This document shows positions 49,651 through 61,202 of a stretch of 64,000 nucleotides of DNA, piece after piece. A model generated the notes under the pieces. The model saw only the letters and a list, made by a program, of their open reading frames with translations, had not been told where the DNA came from and made no database searches. Origin of the DNA: Hemerocallis citrina (Eukaryota > Streptophyta > Magnoliopsida > Asparagales > Asphodelaceae); assembly GCA_017893485.1 (NCBI GenBank), contig CM030362.1, positions 182,240,175-182,304,174 of the forward strand, written 5' to 3'. How positions within the stretch are numbered: the first letter of the stretch is position 1; each line of letters starts with the position of its first letter. The position numbers and the translations under genes are program-made.

Positions 49651-50693
49651 ATTTTCTAGGAGGCAACAATACAAAATTTCAGTAACAAAGTTAAGGAACA
49701 ATAGTACCTAATTGTTGTAGCTTCGAAATTTCCCTTTTTCTTGAAATCTTCAATAATTTTCTCCAATTTCGGTCCCAAATCAGGAAATGAATACTCCTTC
49801 TCCAAATGATATCTGAAATTATAAAATACAAATACTAAATTAATAATGTAATTGTTTCTTTACATAATCTCAACAGTAAATTAATAACTCAACAGTACAA
49901 TTAATTTAAATTTTTTAATAAATAATTGCATTAATTTAATAACTCAACTCTAAAGTTACCTAGCACTGAAAAATGAAAACTTGAGTTGGTTTAAAAGAGA
50001 CAACCACAATGAATCTTATCAAACCACAACCACAATGAATCTTAAAGCACAATACACTATCATAAGTAGCAAAAAAATCAGATGGGCAAACCTTGAGTTG
50101 GTTAAAAAGAGACACTGAGCTATCCATTTCTTGGTACTGGGTTGAAATAATGAATTTGAACTGTAAATCTGTGAAAACTTTTAGATTTTTTTTCCAAAAT
50201 AATAAGTTGGGTAAATTTGACAGACAGGTGGTGTGCGTGTATGAGAAATAGAGAAATGGAGAAATGGGTATTGGCACTGATAATTAATGATTGACATTAA
50301 AAGGGAAGGAGAGTTGTTACCTTTTGGTTTGGAATTGGGAAATTATTGGGATGGATCTGAGTTGAGTTGAAGAAGAAGGAAGAAAGATGGAGCGAAATAA
50401 ATAGAGTGGAAGTTTGGAGGTTTGGAGGGTATTAGTGGTACTGGTAGTTGTCTAGATTAAGAATCAAGATGGAGAGAAATCAGGAGATGGAGAGAAAAGT
50501 TGGAACTTGGGACTTGGGAGGTTGGGTTTCCTTTCTTTCTTTTCTTTCTTGCAGATGGAGAGAAATCAGAAGAGTGACGGTTGGGTTTCCCTTTTTTTTT
50601 AACAGTGAATAATTTTTTTTTTTAAAGGGGACCATAAAAGATTTGGGGGCCCAAAGCAGCCGCTTGGGCTACTTGGGCCCAGATCCGCCAATG
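49651..50693 (-). other. hAT 5' untranslated/intron region and terminus
   Basis: AT-rich sequence with a purine-rich segment (50280-50560) and no supportable coding region. The 105-residue minus-strand ORF at 49960-50277 lacks any recognisable motif. The terminus repeats GGGCCCAAAG, GCTTGGGC and GGGCCCAG. Confidence 0.55.
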
Positions 50694-50701
50694 TTCACTA
50701 T

Positions 50702-51360
50702 TAATAGCTATTTATTAATTTTATTGCTTTATTTTATTGTTTTTTTACTCTTATCAGTAGCTACTTATTAACTTTATTGCTTTATTATTTTTATACTTTC
50801 ACTTTTCTAACGTACTATATTCACTTACTACTTATATTTTTACTTCATTTCAATTTTTGTTATTCTTACATTCTTTTTCTATTTTCTTACTACATATTCT
50901 TTCTACTATTTACTATTTATATATCATACATTTCAACATACTTACTATACATATTATTTTATACTTATCTAGTTACTACATTACTGTATATTTCATAATG
51001 TATAATTATTTATGTTTATTATGCTAACTTACTAAACTATATATTTACTTTCCCATTCGCATTTGCATTTAAGCTTATGTATTTATTTCATTTTATTTTC
51101 ACCTTCTTACTTTTTGTATATTATTTTCATTACTACTAATTCTAACTATTTATATTCAAAATTTAAAATCTATGCTTTTATTTCTTTATTTCTATGTTTG
51201 TAATTTTATACTTTATTTCCTACTTTTACTATCCCACACATTTTCTTCTACTTTTATATCACTATTTTATTCTTTTGTACTAGTTTATACTATTTTATAA
51301 TGTTTTTCAACTTATCCTATACTACTTCAACTTTATTATTTATAATGCAGTTATACTTAT
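50702..51360 (+). mobile_element. P1 internal domain, part 2 (T-rich)
   Basis: Same T-rich, G-poor composition as 35300-35884, to which it joins once the hAT element is removed. The 73-residue ORF is a run of aromatic and aliphatic residues produced by the composition. Confidence 0.7.
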
Positions 51361-52279
51361 TTAACACCCAATTTTTTTATTTTTTTAAACCATTTCTTGA
51401 TTCAAAGGCTTTCTAACTTGAACTATTTCTTATCTACACCATTTCTTACTTGGAAATTTTTTCATAATTTTCAATTAAAATTTTGGCAGAGTTTCCCCTA
51501 AAATATTACCCTTTTACAGAGATTCCTTACGGAATTCTGCAAACAATTATATAATTCACAATACCTGTAATAGATATCAATCCTCCCTACGCCAATTCAT
51601 TCAACATCACACAGGAAATATCTATATAGGGCTCTGAAGGCATAACTCATCATAATAAGCAAGATACAATTTAAAAACCAAAAATTCATTTGAAAACATA
51701 TAAGATTTTTAGAAAAAATTTAGAAAAACCTTTCAAAAACTAACCACAGAACTCATTACTCCACAACGAGGTGTGTACGGACTTTCATACTTCATCACAT
51801 CACTATATATATATTATCATTCCTTACAGTTATGTACATAATCCTCCATAATACAAATTATCACCCAAACACTATCTCCATCTCTGCATGACTTAGGATA
51901 TAAAGGATATAATAGATACATATACAACCAATTCTTCAACGAGAAAAGTATAACTACCAAAACCAGAACAACAGCTATGGTATCTCACCTCGCTCCTAAT
52001 CAATACCTGCAAGGGGAATCAAGGATGTCCACCCTCAGGGAGGGACTCCCTTGACCCCTACAAAATAACAAGGGTCAGTCATAACTGGTATGAGTATAAT
52101 CTACTAGGTTAGTAAATAAAATAAATGATAAGAAAAAAATTGAAATAACTTATGAACATAATGATAATTAAATGCAACCTGAAATTTAGAAATTTAAACA
52201 TATAAACATAGTAAAAGTGATTTCTCACAAAAGTAATCCTTTGCATTTTCAACCAATCTACAAATTCGTATTTACTCAC

Positions 52280-52370
52280 CCTACCTTGAAGTTGTGCCTC
52301 GGCAGGTAGTTCCCACCATCTCCATAGAAATAGCGGGCGAGTAGTTCCTCGACACAATCCCAAGGTATAT
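52280..52370. repeat. GTAGTTCC-bracketed stem-loop, copy C
   Basis: Arms ACCTTG and CAAGGT, then TTGTG and CACAA, enclose the two GTAGTTCC blocks; the apical hairpin is imperfect (CTCC-ATA-GAAAT region). Confidence 0.7.
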
Positions 52371-52554
52371 TATATTCACATTAATTCTCGTCTCTAACAT
52401 CACAGTCATTCAATCTTATAGAATTTCATTCGTTCAATCCCATACTATATTTATATTCATTCTCGTTGCATAACATCACACTCATTCAATCTTATAACAT
52501 ATTCATAACTATTCTCATCACTTACGTTCACATTCATTCAATTAGATATTATCA

Positions 52555-52850
52555 CATTCATTTTCATCGCATATCATCACATGCATTCATTTTCATCGCA
52601 TCTCCTCACATGCATTCAATCTCATGATATTACATTCATTTTCACCGCATATCATCACATGCATTCATTTTCATCACATATCATCTCATTCATTCATTAT
52701 CATCACATATCATCACATTCATTTAGTCTCATAATCTCTTATTCGTTCAATCTTATAATATCACGTTCATCCAATCTCATAATATCACATTTATCCCTAT
52801 CTTATAACACATCTCATAACATCGCATTTATTCACATCTCATACACATCT
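52555..52850. repeat. Degenerate minisatellite of CATTCA/ATCATCACAT units
   Basis: Blocks such as TTCATTTTCATCGCATATCA and CACATGCA recur about every 30-35 bp and decay to the right. The ORF across it (52581-52865) is repetitive and not a gene. Confidence 0.75.
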
Positions 52851-53099
52851 CATAATGTCTCGTAATACATTAACCATCATTCTCATTTTATATAGTACAA
52901 ATTTACTTTTTTCATTAGAATTTTATCATACAACTTATTTTAATGCTCTTCTCATTTTATCATATATTTTACTTTATAATTCATTCTCATCCCATCATAC
53001 AACTTTAGTTACTTCTCATTCTTATCAATAATATATATTACTTTCATTTTCATTTACATCTCATATTACAATTTACTTTAACTTTCCTTCTTATCAGGT

Positions 53100-53265
53100 A
53101 ATACACCGCACCTCAAACATAGTTTCGGTAATATAACACCGCACCCCAAAGCTGATGGCCTGGGTAATAATCACCGCACCCCAGACAAGCTGGGTAATCA
53201 TCACTGCACCCCCAGTAGAACTTGGGTAATCTAACATCACATCTCAAGTCGATAGCTCGGTTATT
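53100..53265. repeat. Stem-loop array, old solo LTR, cluster 1
   Basis: Units of the form CACCGCACCCC-stem-GGGTAATA: CTCAAACATAGTTTCGG, CCCCAAAGCTGATGGCCTGGG (imperfect), CCCCAGACAAGCTGGG, CCCAGTAGAACTTGGG (imperfect). Confidence 0.75.
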
Positions 53266-53355
53266 ACTTTACTTTATTTTTATTTCATCATACAACTTAC
53301 TTTACTTTTTGTTTCCATTTCGCAATACAACTATCATACTGACAACCTACCAGTT

Positions 53356-53446
53356 CACCCTGGGAGTTATGCCAAGGAAGGTAGTTCCCACCATTTCCAT
53401 GAAAATAGCGGGCGAGTAGTTCCACGGTACAATTCCAAGGTGCATC
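53356..53446. repeat. GTAGTTCC-bracketed stem-loop, copy D
   Basis: Outer arms GGAGTT and AATTCC (one G-T pair) enclose both GTAGTTCC blocks and a weakened apical stem ATTTC-CAT-GAAAAT. Confidence 0.7.
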
Positions 53447-54149
53447 AAACTCATATCATATCATGTTTTATTTTAATAACCATTCTCATATTCATCACAT
53501 AATACACTTCACTTCATGTTTCACACTCATATTACACATTACTTTATTTCTCATATTCATTTGCATACCGCAATTTCTTCAATTTATTCATATTAATTCA
53601 CATACATAACTCCTTCACTTTTCAAACTCATTTACATAACACCATATCTTCAATTTTCATATTTAGTCACAACAAAATTTCTTCTCTTTTCATAGATATT
53701 CTTATAGTACAATTTCTTTGTTTTTCATATATAATCACATAACGCAATTTCTTTACTTTTCATACTCTTTTACATAATACAATTTCTTCTCTTTTCATTC
53801 TCATTCAATGACATACTTCATTTACTATTCATTTTCATTTACATACTCATAACTCATTTTCTTTAATGTTCATCTTCATTCATATATACAATTTCTTTTA
53901 CTTTTCATATTCATTCCGATTCATACACTTGCTTTACTTTCTCATTTCTACTTCACATTTCACACCATATGCTTTCTTTACTTTCTCATTTTCATTTCAC
54001 ATTTATTCATTTTATTAATTTGAGGACCAGTGAGCCACAGTATCCCAAATACTGAAAGCCGACAACCTAGTAAACACGTGGACCTCTGCCGCCCCGGGGT
54101 CTTATGCGTCCGTGGCTACGTCTTCCTCCCAGCCTATGCCAGTAAGGGA

Positions 54150-54420
54150 AACACCGCACCCCAAGTAGAACTTAGGTAATAATCACCGCACCCCAAACAT
54201 AATTTGGGTAATAATCACCGCACCCCAAGTAGAACTTGGGTAATATATCACCGCACCCTAAGGCCGATAGCCTGGGTAATAATCACTGCACCCCAGATAA
54301 ACTGGGTAATAACCAGACCTCAAGCCGATAGCTTGGGCGATCGCACCCCAAACATAGTTTGGGTAATAAACACCGCAACCCAAGTTGATCCTTGGGTTTT
54401 AGAAGGTATATCCCAAACCC
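54150..54420. repeat. Stem-loop array with 32-35-bp period, old solo LTR
   Basis: CACCGC or CACTGC occurs at 54152, 54184, 54217, 54249 and 54284. Each precedes a stem-loop and then GTAATAAT. Stems differ but mostly stay paired: CCCCAAACATAATTTGGG, CCCAAGTAGAACTTGGG, AGGCCGATAGCCT, CCCCAGATAAACTGGG, CAAGCCGATAGCTTG, CCAAACATAGTTTGG, CCCAAGTTGATCCTTGGG. The 83-residue plus ORF here is repeat translation. Confidence 0.87.
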
Positions 54421-54858
54421 CTAGGATTTATGTAGGTACTGGTCAACAAAATTAATTTTTATAATCATTTTCATTTCATCTTTTTATCCCATTTTATTAT
54501 CACCTATCATCTCATCTTTTATTTCAACATAATATCACATCTTTGACATTTACCATATTATTTATCTTCTCATTAATACCACATATTTACATACACCAGG
54601 TTATTTAATATATAAGTTACTACGTCATACTATTACATATCATGAATGCACCATATTATTTATTTTGTCACGTTATCATATATTATGTGCACACCAAGTT
54701 ACTTCGCTTATTGCATCATGTTATCACCTATTTATTTCACCTTGAACATCTCTATATCATACATATTCCAACTCATTAATTTCATCATTTATCATTTCAC
54801 TTCTCATTATCACCCATATATCATTAATAAGCACCATATTAATCAACACATCATAACC

Positions 54859-54860
<2 letters not shown>

Positions 54861-54920
<60 letters not shown>
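54861..54920. repeat. (AT)n microsatellite in the old solo LTR
   Basis: About 30 AT units; the source of the long YIYIYI tract in the 161-residue plus ORF (54646-55131), which is not a gene. Confidence 0.95.
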
Positions 54921-54922
<2 letters not shown>

Positions 54923-56494
54923 TTTCAATTTATTATTCGTATATTATACATATATCAAACCCCCAATACTTCATATTATCATATATATACCCAATATATC
55001 ACCCATTACACCAAATATTCAAAATCATGCAAATTTACCTTAAAGCACAATTTCAACTTATTAAAATTCCGTATTTTCTATTATATCTTTACCCGGCCAT
55101 AATTATCACATATCACATCGAATCAGTCTAAAATTTTATCACAACATAAAATATACCTAGTACAATCATACTCACTTGACGAACCGGCCCAAAGACACTC
55201 CTCGCTCCCCCGGTCGTTAATCAAACTTCACTTTTTCATACCTATTAAGAAAATTACCGAACCCATAAATCAGTAACTCATAACACACGTTATCTATCCC
55301 CCGAATTCACATCAAACATACTCATACATCATATACAACATACATAAGCATATCAAATCAACTATTCTCTATTCTTATAGCCAATTCCCAATTTTACGCC
55401 TTGACTGGAGGAGTTCCAATCGATATTTTAAATTTTAAAGATAAAATACCCCAAATTAACTTCTATATCGAAAAGTTAACTCATATATGCATATCGGGAA
55501 TAATGTCTATTATTTGTACATATTTCCCATAATTATCCTATTTTAGAACCAATAAACACTATTTTTACAATTTCCTGATACCAGAAAAATTTCTTATAAT
55601 TGTCAAATGATTATTAAAATTTATCATAAATGCTTCTAAATTATCCTATATTATTCTACATCATCCAAAATAATTATTAGCATTCAATAGATGCAATGCT
55701 CCTTACCCTTCCTAAACTCAAACCCTAGGTTTAATAAAATTTCCTTATTATTACGAAAGAAATTGAAATCTTTCACCTTTAGCATGTTCTATATACTCTA
55801 AATATCTTTCTACTACGATTTTTATATAAAAAAAGAAAAGCATACAATTCCATAAACAAAGACACAAATTCTATACTGTCATGAAGCTCTCTTGACAAAC
55901 CGACACTACCATTCTGAAGAGCATCCCAAATATCACAAGAACCCCCAAAAATTTCGGAGGTTGAAGTGGAATATGGTTGGATTTCGAGCTTGGTTTTTTT
56001 TGTGGGGAGGGGAGGAATGGGTTTCGGATGATGGGTGGGTTTCAGCCAGCAAAGAAAAGGAAAGGGGAGAGAGGAAAATGAAGGGTGGCATATTTGTAAT
56101 CATGATGAACTTTAATGGTAAAGAGGTTAAGGTTATGGGCCTAAGCCCAATTTCAAATTAAATGGTCCTTTTTAGGGTTATTTTCAACTCCGAACCCCAA
56201 AATTTCTAACTTCTTGCTAGGACTATGCAATTCCTTTAAATTACCAAATATCCAACCCTCTATTATGCACAAGTACACAGAAAAAATTTCGGGTTAAATT
56301 TGAACATCTCCTCCAAGAAAACTCATCTCAAAACTCCTATATTTTCAATTTTTTCCGTTTAACCCCAAATTCCAATTTAGTTATTATAAAATAAAATAAA
56401 ATCAATTAATATAAGAAAATATACTGAAAATCAGAAATAAAAATAATATAAATCAAATGTTTAAGAATTTTTAAAAGATAGGTGTTACACTTAT

Positions 56495-58120
56495 ATAAGT
56501 ATTTACTTAACTACCTTATTATTTATACTTGCTCCCATATCTATTCTATATGCGTTATTATTATTTTATTTTATTTTCAACCCATATTATTACTTTTTAC
56601 TATTAACTAGTTTTTCTATCTAAATATTGTTATTTTGTATATATACTTTATTTTTACATGTCAATATTTTTGTACTTTCATACTACTTCATTTTATTTTA
56701 TATTTTATTGCTAAGTTATCTTATATTTGTTTGCTACTCATATGATATAACTTTTATTATTTATACTTTTTATTTACTATTTACATTTTATTTCTATATA
56801 ATTAATATTATATACTATTTCAATAATATAATATTACTTTTACTACTATTATTATACCTTGTTACTACTCCAACTACTTATAATTTTCATATTATAGTAT
56901 TGTTTGTTTCATAATATAGTTTTACACTTATCTATGTATATAATATTATATGTTAATTTTCTTGCTATACTTAACAGCTTATAAATATTTTGATATGTAC
57001 TAATCACTATTCTACATATTTAAATTTTAAATCCTATGTATAGTTATAATATAACTTTTACAAATGAAATTTTGTTTTTATATTACTTTTTTATACATTA
57101 TTATTTTCTATTTTTCTTATCTTATATTTTCTATACTTCTTAACTAAATTTCAGACTCATATATTTTTCAAACTTTTATCCAACAATCTTCTCTTAAACT
57201 ACTTTCATTTTATCTCTTAATATATAATCCTACTTTAGTTTACAATTCTAATCATTCTATTGTTCTTGTTTTCTTTTAGGTAACTCCTCTTTCCTTTAAA
57301 TTTCCAAATTTATTAGCAATTGCTAACTACTTTTCAATTATTATACTCATCCAATTATTTAACAGTTTGTTTTATATTCCGATATTTCTTTTGTTTTATA
57401 CTATTTATTTCTTTATCATAATACTGCTCTTTTTATCCAGGTACAATTTTAAACTACTCGATCTCTATTTATGCTTTTAGTCTATATATATTTTTAAAAT
57501 ATTCGTACTTCATTACAATTTATCAATACTATTCAATTATTCTATTCTTTGCACTTACACTTCCTTTTCTTTCTCATTTATTTTCATACTTCTATGTCTT
57601 TTTTTTTTTTTTTGGCGTATTCTTTTTCATTATACTTCTTACTACTTTCATTATTTTGCGTACTATACTTATTTTTTATTTACTAATGCATTTATTTTTG
57701 CCATGATTTTCTTATTTCCTTCCAATTTATTTTGTTTTTCAATTCTTTTCACAATTGGTTACTTAAGTTATATTTTTTTCTTATATTTTATTATCTAATA
57801 CTTAACCTATCATTATTTTATATGAGAAGTACTTTCAATCTACATTATCTTTTACTATCAAATTTCTTTGTTCTATTATTTTTTCTAGTTTGTTTAATAC
57901 TTCCGTGTATTTTGTTCTTATAATGCTCTCTAGCTTTGTACTCTTATCAACTTTGTATATCTTACTTGATACACACATTTTCTTATATATCAATTTTATC
58001 TTAAGTTTATTTTGTTTTCAACCTTATGTATTTTTATACTATAATTATTTTTCAAATTCTTTATATGGGGTGTTCAAAAGACAACTTTTCCCTAGTAAGT
58101 TCTGAGTACATAAGTTTTCT
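56495..58120 (+). mobile_element. P1 internal domain, part 3 (T-rich)
   Basis: Continuation of the T-rich, G-poor domain up to the polypurine tract. Several hydrophobic ORFs of 63-95 residues (56627, 57732, 57890) are composition artefacts: their residues are nearly all Phe, Leu, Tyr, Ile, and they have no partner motif or codon preference. Confidence 0.7.
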
Positions 58121-58133
58121 AAAGGGAGAAGAG
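58121..58133 (+). promoter_or_regulatory. Polypurine tract of P1
   Basis: AAAGGGAGAAGAG immediately precedes TGTAACACCC. With the primer site at 35072 it defines P1's internal domain. Confidence 0.85.
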
Positions 58134-58480
58134 TGTAACACCCTGTAAAATTGAGTTATTACAATTTTGCAACACATATGTTACATGCATGTATTTTATA
58201 TTGTTACGGAATATTTGTAACATATTTTTAATTCAAATATTTTTACGTATTTTGTATTTCGATGTTTTAAAAATAAATTTTCCGTTCTCTCGAAATTCAT
58301 TTTCTCATATTTTTAGCCAACTTAAATATATTTTATTTATACATGCAATCCATGTGTTTTCAATGCACGTGTTGATTATATTTTTTCATGAAGTCCTACA
58401 TATAAAATTTACTTGCTTAATTTAAAGGATTAGATTAGAATAACATAAACTAGGTTAGAATAATATAAAATTGATTATAC
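58134..58480 (+). repeat. P1 3' LTR, first about 350 bp
   Basis: Starts TGTAACACCCTGTAAAATTG after the purine tract and is cut by Tat 2 near 58480. The P1 5' LTR keeps only its last 1.7 kb, so the two copies do not overlap and cannot be compared directly. Confidence 0.8.
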
Positions 58481-58878
58481 TCCTTGTCACGAGGAGTGGC
58501 GAGATGGTAAACCATCTCCAACGCAACAGTCCAAATGACTGATGCCATCATCTCCTTCACAGACTATGAGGGAACCCACACCTTCACCGACTCGGGTGGT
58601 TTGGCCAAGGCTGTGGCACTGGCTATGAGCGACATGGGGGTCTCTTCCCCTCTTTTTTTAAGGTCAATCCGACCACCTTAGACTTGGGGGGACTCTGCCC
58701 ATTTTGCCTTCTTGCTCGGAAGTTCCTCCACTTCTGGAGGAGGTCGCTTTTGCAAGGCCTCCCCCTAAGGAGCTTTGACGTCTGCTAAAGCTTTCATCCT
58801 CGCCTCCGCCTCCTCCTGGCCCTTATTCTCGGCCCACATCTCCTTACGCTATGCTTTTATGAGCAAGGGATCCACCAT
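58480..58878 (-). pseudogene. Minus-strand ORF relic with its own TATA box
   Basis: From ATG 58878 (MVDPLLIKA, stop) one frame continues through at least four TAG or TGA stops for 130 codons: KEMWAENKGQEEAEARMKAL, then PPPEVEELPSKKAKWAESP, then SLIASATALAKPPESVKVW and WTVALEMVYHLATPRDKE. Frame conservation across stops shows it was once a coding exon. It is charged, helix-forming and has a basic patch. I do not recognise the family. It could be a second antisense gene of Tat 2, or the start of a gag from a minus-strand element. It ends at the P1 LTR junction. Confidence 0.55.
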
Positions 58879-58965
58879 CTTTGACAGTCTCGGGCGGAAG
58901 ATGCGTAGTCAAAGAAAAACTAAAGTGTAAGGAGAGCAATTAAACGTGACAAATAACTGAGGTTG

Positions 58966-58973
58966 TATATATA
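58966..58973 (-). promoter_or_regulatory. TATA box upstream of the 58878 ORF
   Basis: TATATATA on the minus strand lies about 90 bp upstream of ATG 58878, with a T-rich leader between, matching the layout of the Tat 1 antisense promoter at 11441-11452. Confidence 0.5.
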
Positions 58974-59120
58974 GAAGTAAGACATCGATAACCGCACCAA
59001 GTGCATGAACACATGTGGAAACACGTGAGAACATGTCAAATGCACATTTCCACCAACTCCGACATGTTCCCCAAGGCTGTGCCTCAAGAGAGTTCAGGGA
59101 GGCAAGATGGTTCACCAAAA

Positions 59121-59360
59121 CCTCTGAGTGGCATCCGAGGCCGATCAGCAAGAAGAAAGCTCAAAGCACCACTGGTTTTCCATGACCTCGAAGTCGTATC
59201 CTAGGCCGAACATCATGTGGAGAGTTCAAAGCACCACCAATTTGCCCCACCGTCGAAGTGACAACCGAGGTCGAACTTCAAAGAGAGAGTTCCATCCCCT
59301 CAGCATGTTTTTTGAGCCTGAACCTCTAAGACAGAGTCCCATGCCCTCGGCATTGTCCCC
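59121..59360. repeat. Degenerate 65-bp repeats on the left of the antisense ORF
   Basis: CCTCTGAGTGGCATCCGAGG (59121), CCTCGAAGTCGTATCCTAGG (59186) and CGTCGAAGTGACAACCGAGG (59251) are exactly 65 bp apart. Two more related cores follow at 59298 and 59345 (47 bp apart). The core and period match the 18-copy array at 62586-63757. Confidence 0.8.
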
Positions 59361-59724
59361 GGGGATGAACCCCCATAGAGATATCTCAAGCATCCATCCA
59401 TCAAAAAGCCATCAGACAAAGAACCAAGCTCGACAAAGCATCTTTATTGTAGACCACCCCCCTCCCAAAAAAAAGTGATTACATTCGCATAATTACAACG
59501 GAATCACGAGTTCAAGGCAGTAGGTTTTTGGCCCTGAGGTCATCGTCTGAACCTGGTCCAGTAGGTATTGCTTCAGCAGTTGAGAGGTCGGCACCCAGGT
59601 GGAGCACCTCCAAATCTCGCATGCTAGTTACACTGGTTGATCCTACTACTCCAATCTGGGCATCCCCCGGAACTCCCACTTTCGATCGAAACCCAGGGAA
59701 AGGTGCTAGCCTCGAGAAGGGACT
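59361..59724. other. Spacer between repeats and antisense ORF end
   Basis: No gene seen. It includes a C/A-rich run at 59450-59475 and the presumed 3' end of the antisense transcript. Confidence 0.4.
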
Positions 59725-60102
59725 CTAAAAGGTGGACGCCTGGCTCACCTCCCCCAGTCTAGTCCTCAACCGAAAGTTCTCAAAGTTCTTTTCCACGAGC
59801 ATTCGTCTGACGATGGAGTCTGAGGACTGACCACAGAAGAGACGAGAGGGCCCACCAGCATCAGCCTGAGCGAGAGCAATGTCGGCATCGGGATATAATG
59901 CCTTCAGACGAACCAACACCCGAGCCACCTCTTGCGATCGACTGATATGAAAACTGAATGCCCCTTCCTGATCAATCGCCTCCTTGCGAAGGCGGGAGAT
60001 CATCTCCTCGGCTTGACTCAGCTTATTGCGAAGATCGTGAACCTCACTCTTGAGGTCCTCCTCCCGAGCTCCACGTCCGATAACCTGCTCAAGAAGGTGC
60101 AT
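59725..60102 (-). CDS. Tat antisense ORF 2, C-terminal module (125 residues open)
   Basis: An open minus-strand frame, possibly an exon entered at the acceptor-like CTTGAGCAG just inside its start. It begins with a coiled coil (EEDLKSEVHDLRNKLSQAEE) and continues YPDADIALAQADAGGPS, then SDSIVRRMLVEKNFENFRL and RTRLGEV. The SDSI...VEK...RLG pattern is shared with Tat 1 at 8157-8837. The function is unknown. Confidence 0.6.
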   Translation of the reverse strand: MHLLEQVIGRGAREEDLKSEVHDLRNKLSQAEEMISRLRKEAIDQEGAFSFHISRSQEVARVLVRLKALYPDADIALAQADAGGPSRLFCGQSSDSIVRRMLVEKNFENFRLRTRLGEVSQASTF

Positions 60103-60625
60103 TGAAACTCAGACACGAAATAGACATTCATGGTTAGTTGTGAACTTTTATTTAGACAAAAAATTTACATTATGCGATGGCCAGTCCATACCTGGCATGT
60201 ACAAAATCAGGAACATGTAAAAAGAAAAAGAAGGGAAACTACAAGTTAAGAGATAATCACCCGAGGAGGAGAGTGAATGGGTTCGACTACAACGGGATCG
60301 CAAATATCGAGGCGGAGTTCCCTTGGGGTCGAAGGGGTGCTACCAGGGCCTGACTCTGGGTCGTAACAGAGCCCCTCAAGGTCAATATTGGGCTGCCTAT
60401 CCTTGACATGTTGAAGGGCTCACTTGTAGCCCTCCTAACCCTACGCAATCTGGCCGGTTGCATCATCGACCTCTGCCTCCAACTCCTTCACCCTCTTTTC
60501 TAACCCATCGATGCGGGTCTTCTCATCCTGCCACCTCGACTGGTACCGCTTGGCCCTGTGCTCAACAGATTCCAAGTCATAATGTACTACCTCATCAGCT
60601 CACTCTCGTAAAGTGTGGCCTGCAA

Positions 60626-60686
60626 CTGAAAGGAAAACATTGAGATACCAACTAATGGATACATACGCTCCAAAATGAGCACTTAC
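60626..60686 (-). other. Probable 61-bp intron in antisense ORF 2
   Basis: Minus-strand GTAAGT donor and TTTTCCTTTCAG acceptor flank 61 bp that reads AT-richer than its sides. Splicing shifts the frame, so an indel in the downstream exon must be assumed for the original protein. Confidence 0.55.
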
Positions 60687-61123
60687 CGCCACCGAGTGCT
60701 GAGAGTACCGAAGGTATGCCAAGCTGAATGTCTCCTGTGCAAGGGATTTTCTGTCCCTCGGAGACACAATATTGTTCACCACCTCGACAGCCATCCGAGA
60801 CTCCATAATGGAGTCAAAAATTTTCACTGGCCAATCAGGAGTGAAGGTCTCCCGAACCTTATCAGGGATGACCTCCTCCAGGTACAGGTGGATCGGCGGC
60901 ACGGGAGACTCCATCGTTCCTTGGGCTCGGAGAAATCTCTCACTCGGTTCCGGCTTGGAAGAATCCTCTGGGTCACGGATAGCCAGGGTCCTCATCTCCC
61001 TCACCCTTTTTGGATGCCCCTTCGGGGACCCCCCAACACTCAGCGATGTCTCTCTCTTCTTCCCCGTATCCTCAATCGTTCGCTATGCTGCCAGGGCAGC
61101 TAGAAGTACATCGACCTCGTCAT

Positions 61124-61202
61124 CTTCCAGGGCAGCATAAGAAATATGTCAGAACCATACCTCAGAAAAATAGCAACAGAAATTATAAGGGAAGAAACTC
61201 AC
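61124..61202 (-). other. Candidate 79-bp intron in antisense ORF 2
   Basis: GTGAGT donor after YVPG and a weak acceptor GGAAG before DDEVDVLLAALAA; splicing here joins the two frames. The polypyrimidine tract is poor. Confidence 0.4.

Larger units (their letters stand above)
35885..50693 (-). mobile_element. hAT-type DNA transposon, split by a gypsy element
   Basis: Ends are CAGGGGCGTATCTGAG (35885) and CAGATCCGCCAATG (50693), an imperfect inverted pair of the hAT form CAGGGGCGGATCT. The flanking 8-bp duplication TTCACTAT (35877-35884 and 50694-50701) fits the hAT target size. Without the nested gypsy insertion it is about 1.5 kb, too short for a complete transposase gene, so it is a deletion derivative. 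Confidence 0.92.
51361..56489 (-). mobile_element. Old solo LTR (5129 bp) of the young element's family
   Basis: Ends TTAACACCCA (one base lost from TGTAACACCC) and GGTGTTACA, flanked by CTTAT (51356-51360 and 56490-56494). It shares gross order with the LTR at 36184-41430: TTTTGGCAGAGT-CCCC near the start, ACTCCACAACGAG, two GTAGTTCC stem-loops, hairpin arrays, and GGGTTTCGG near the promoter end. Sequence divergence is large. No internal domain remains. Confidence 0.9.

Noticed and set aside
54646..55131. 161-residue plus-strand ORF
   Set aside because: Half of it is the AT microsatellite and the rest is AT-rich LTR sequence.
56627..58105. Hydrophobic ORFs resembling membrane proteins
   Set aside because: They come from T-rich, G-poor DNA, which yields Phe, Leu, Tyr and Ile in any frame. 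No start context, homology or motif supports them.
14434..58480. P1 as a standard two-LTR element with measurable LTR age
   Set aside because: The retained parts of its 5' and 3' LTRs do not overlap, so their identity cannot be tested in this window; only the primer site, purine tract and terminal motifs support the pairing.
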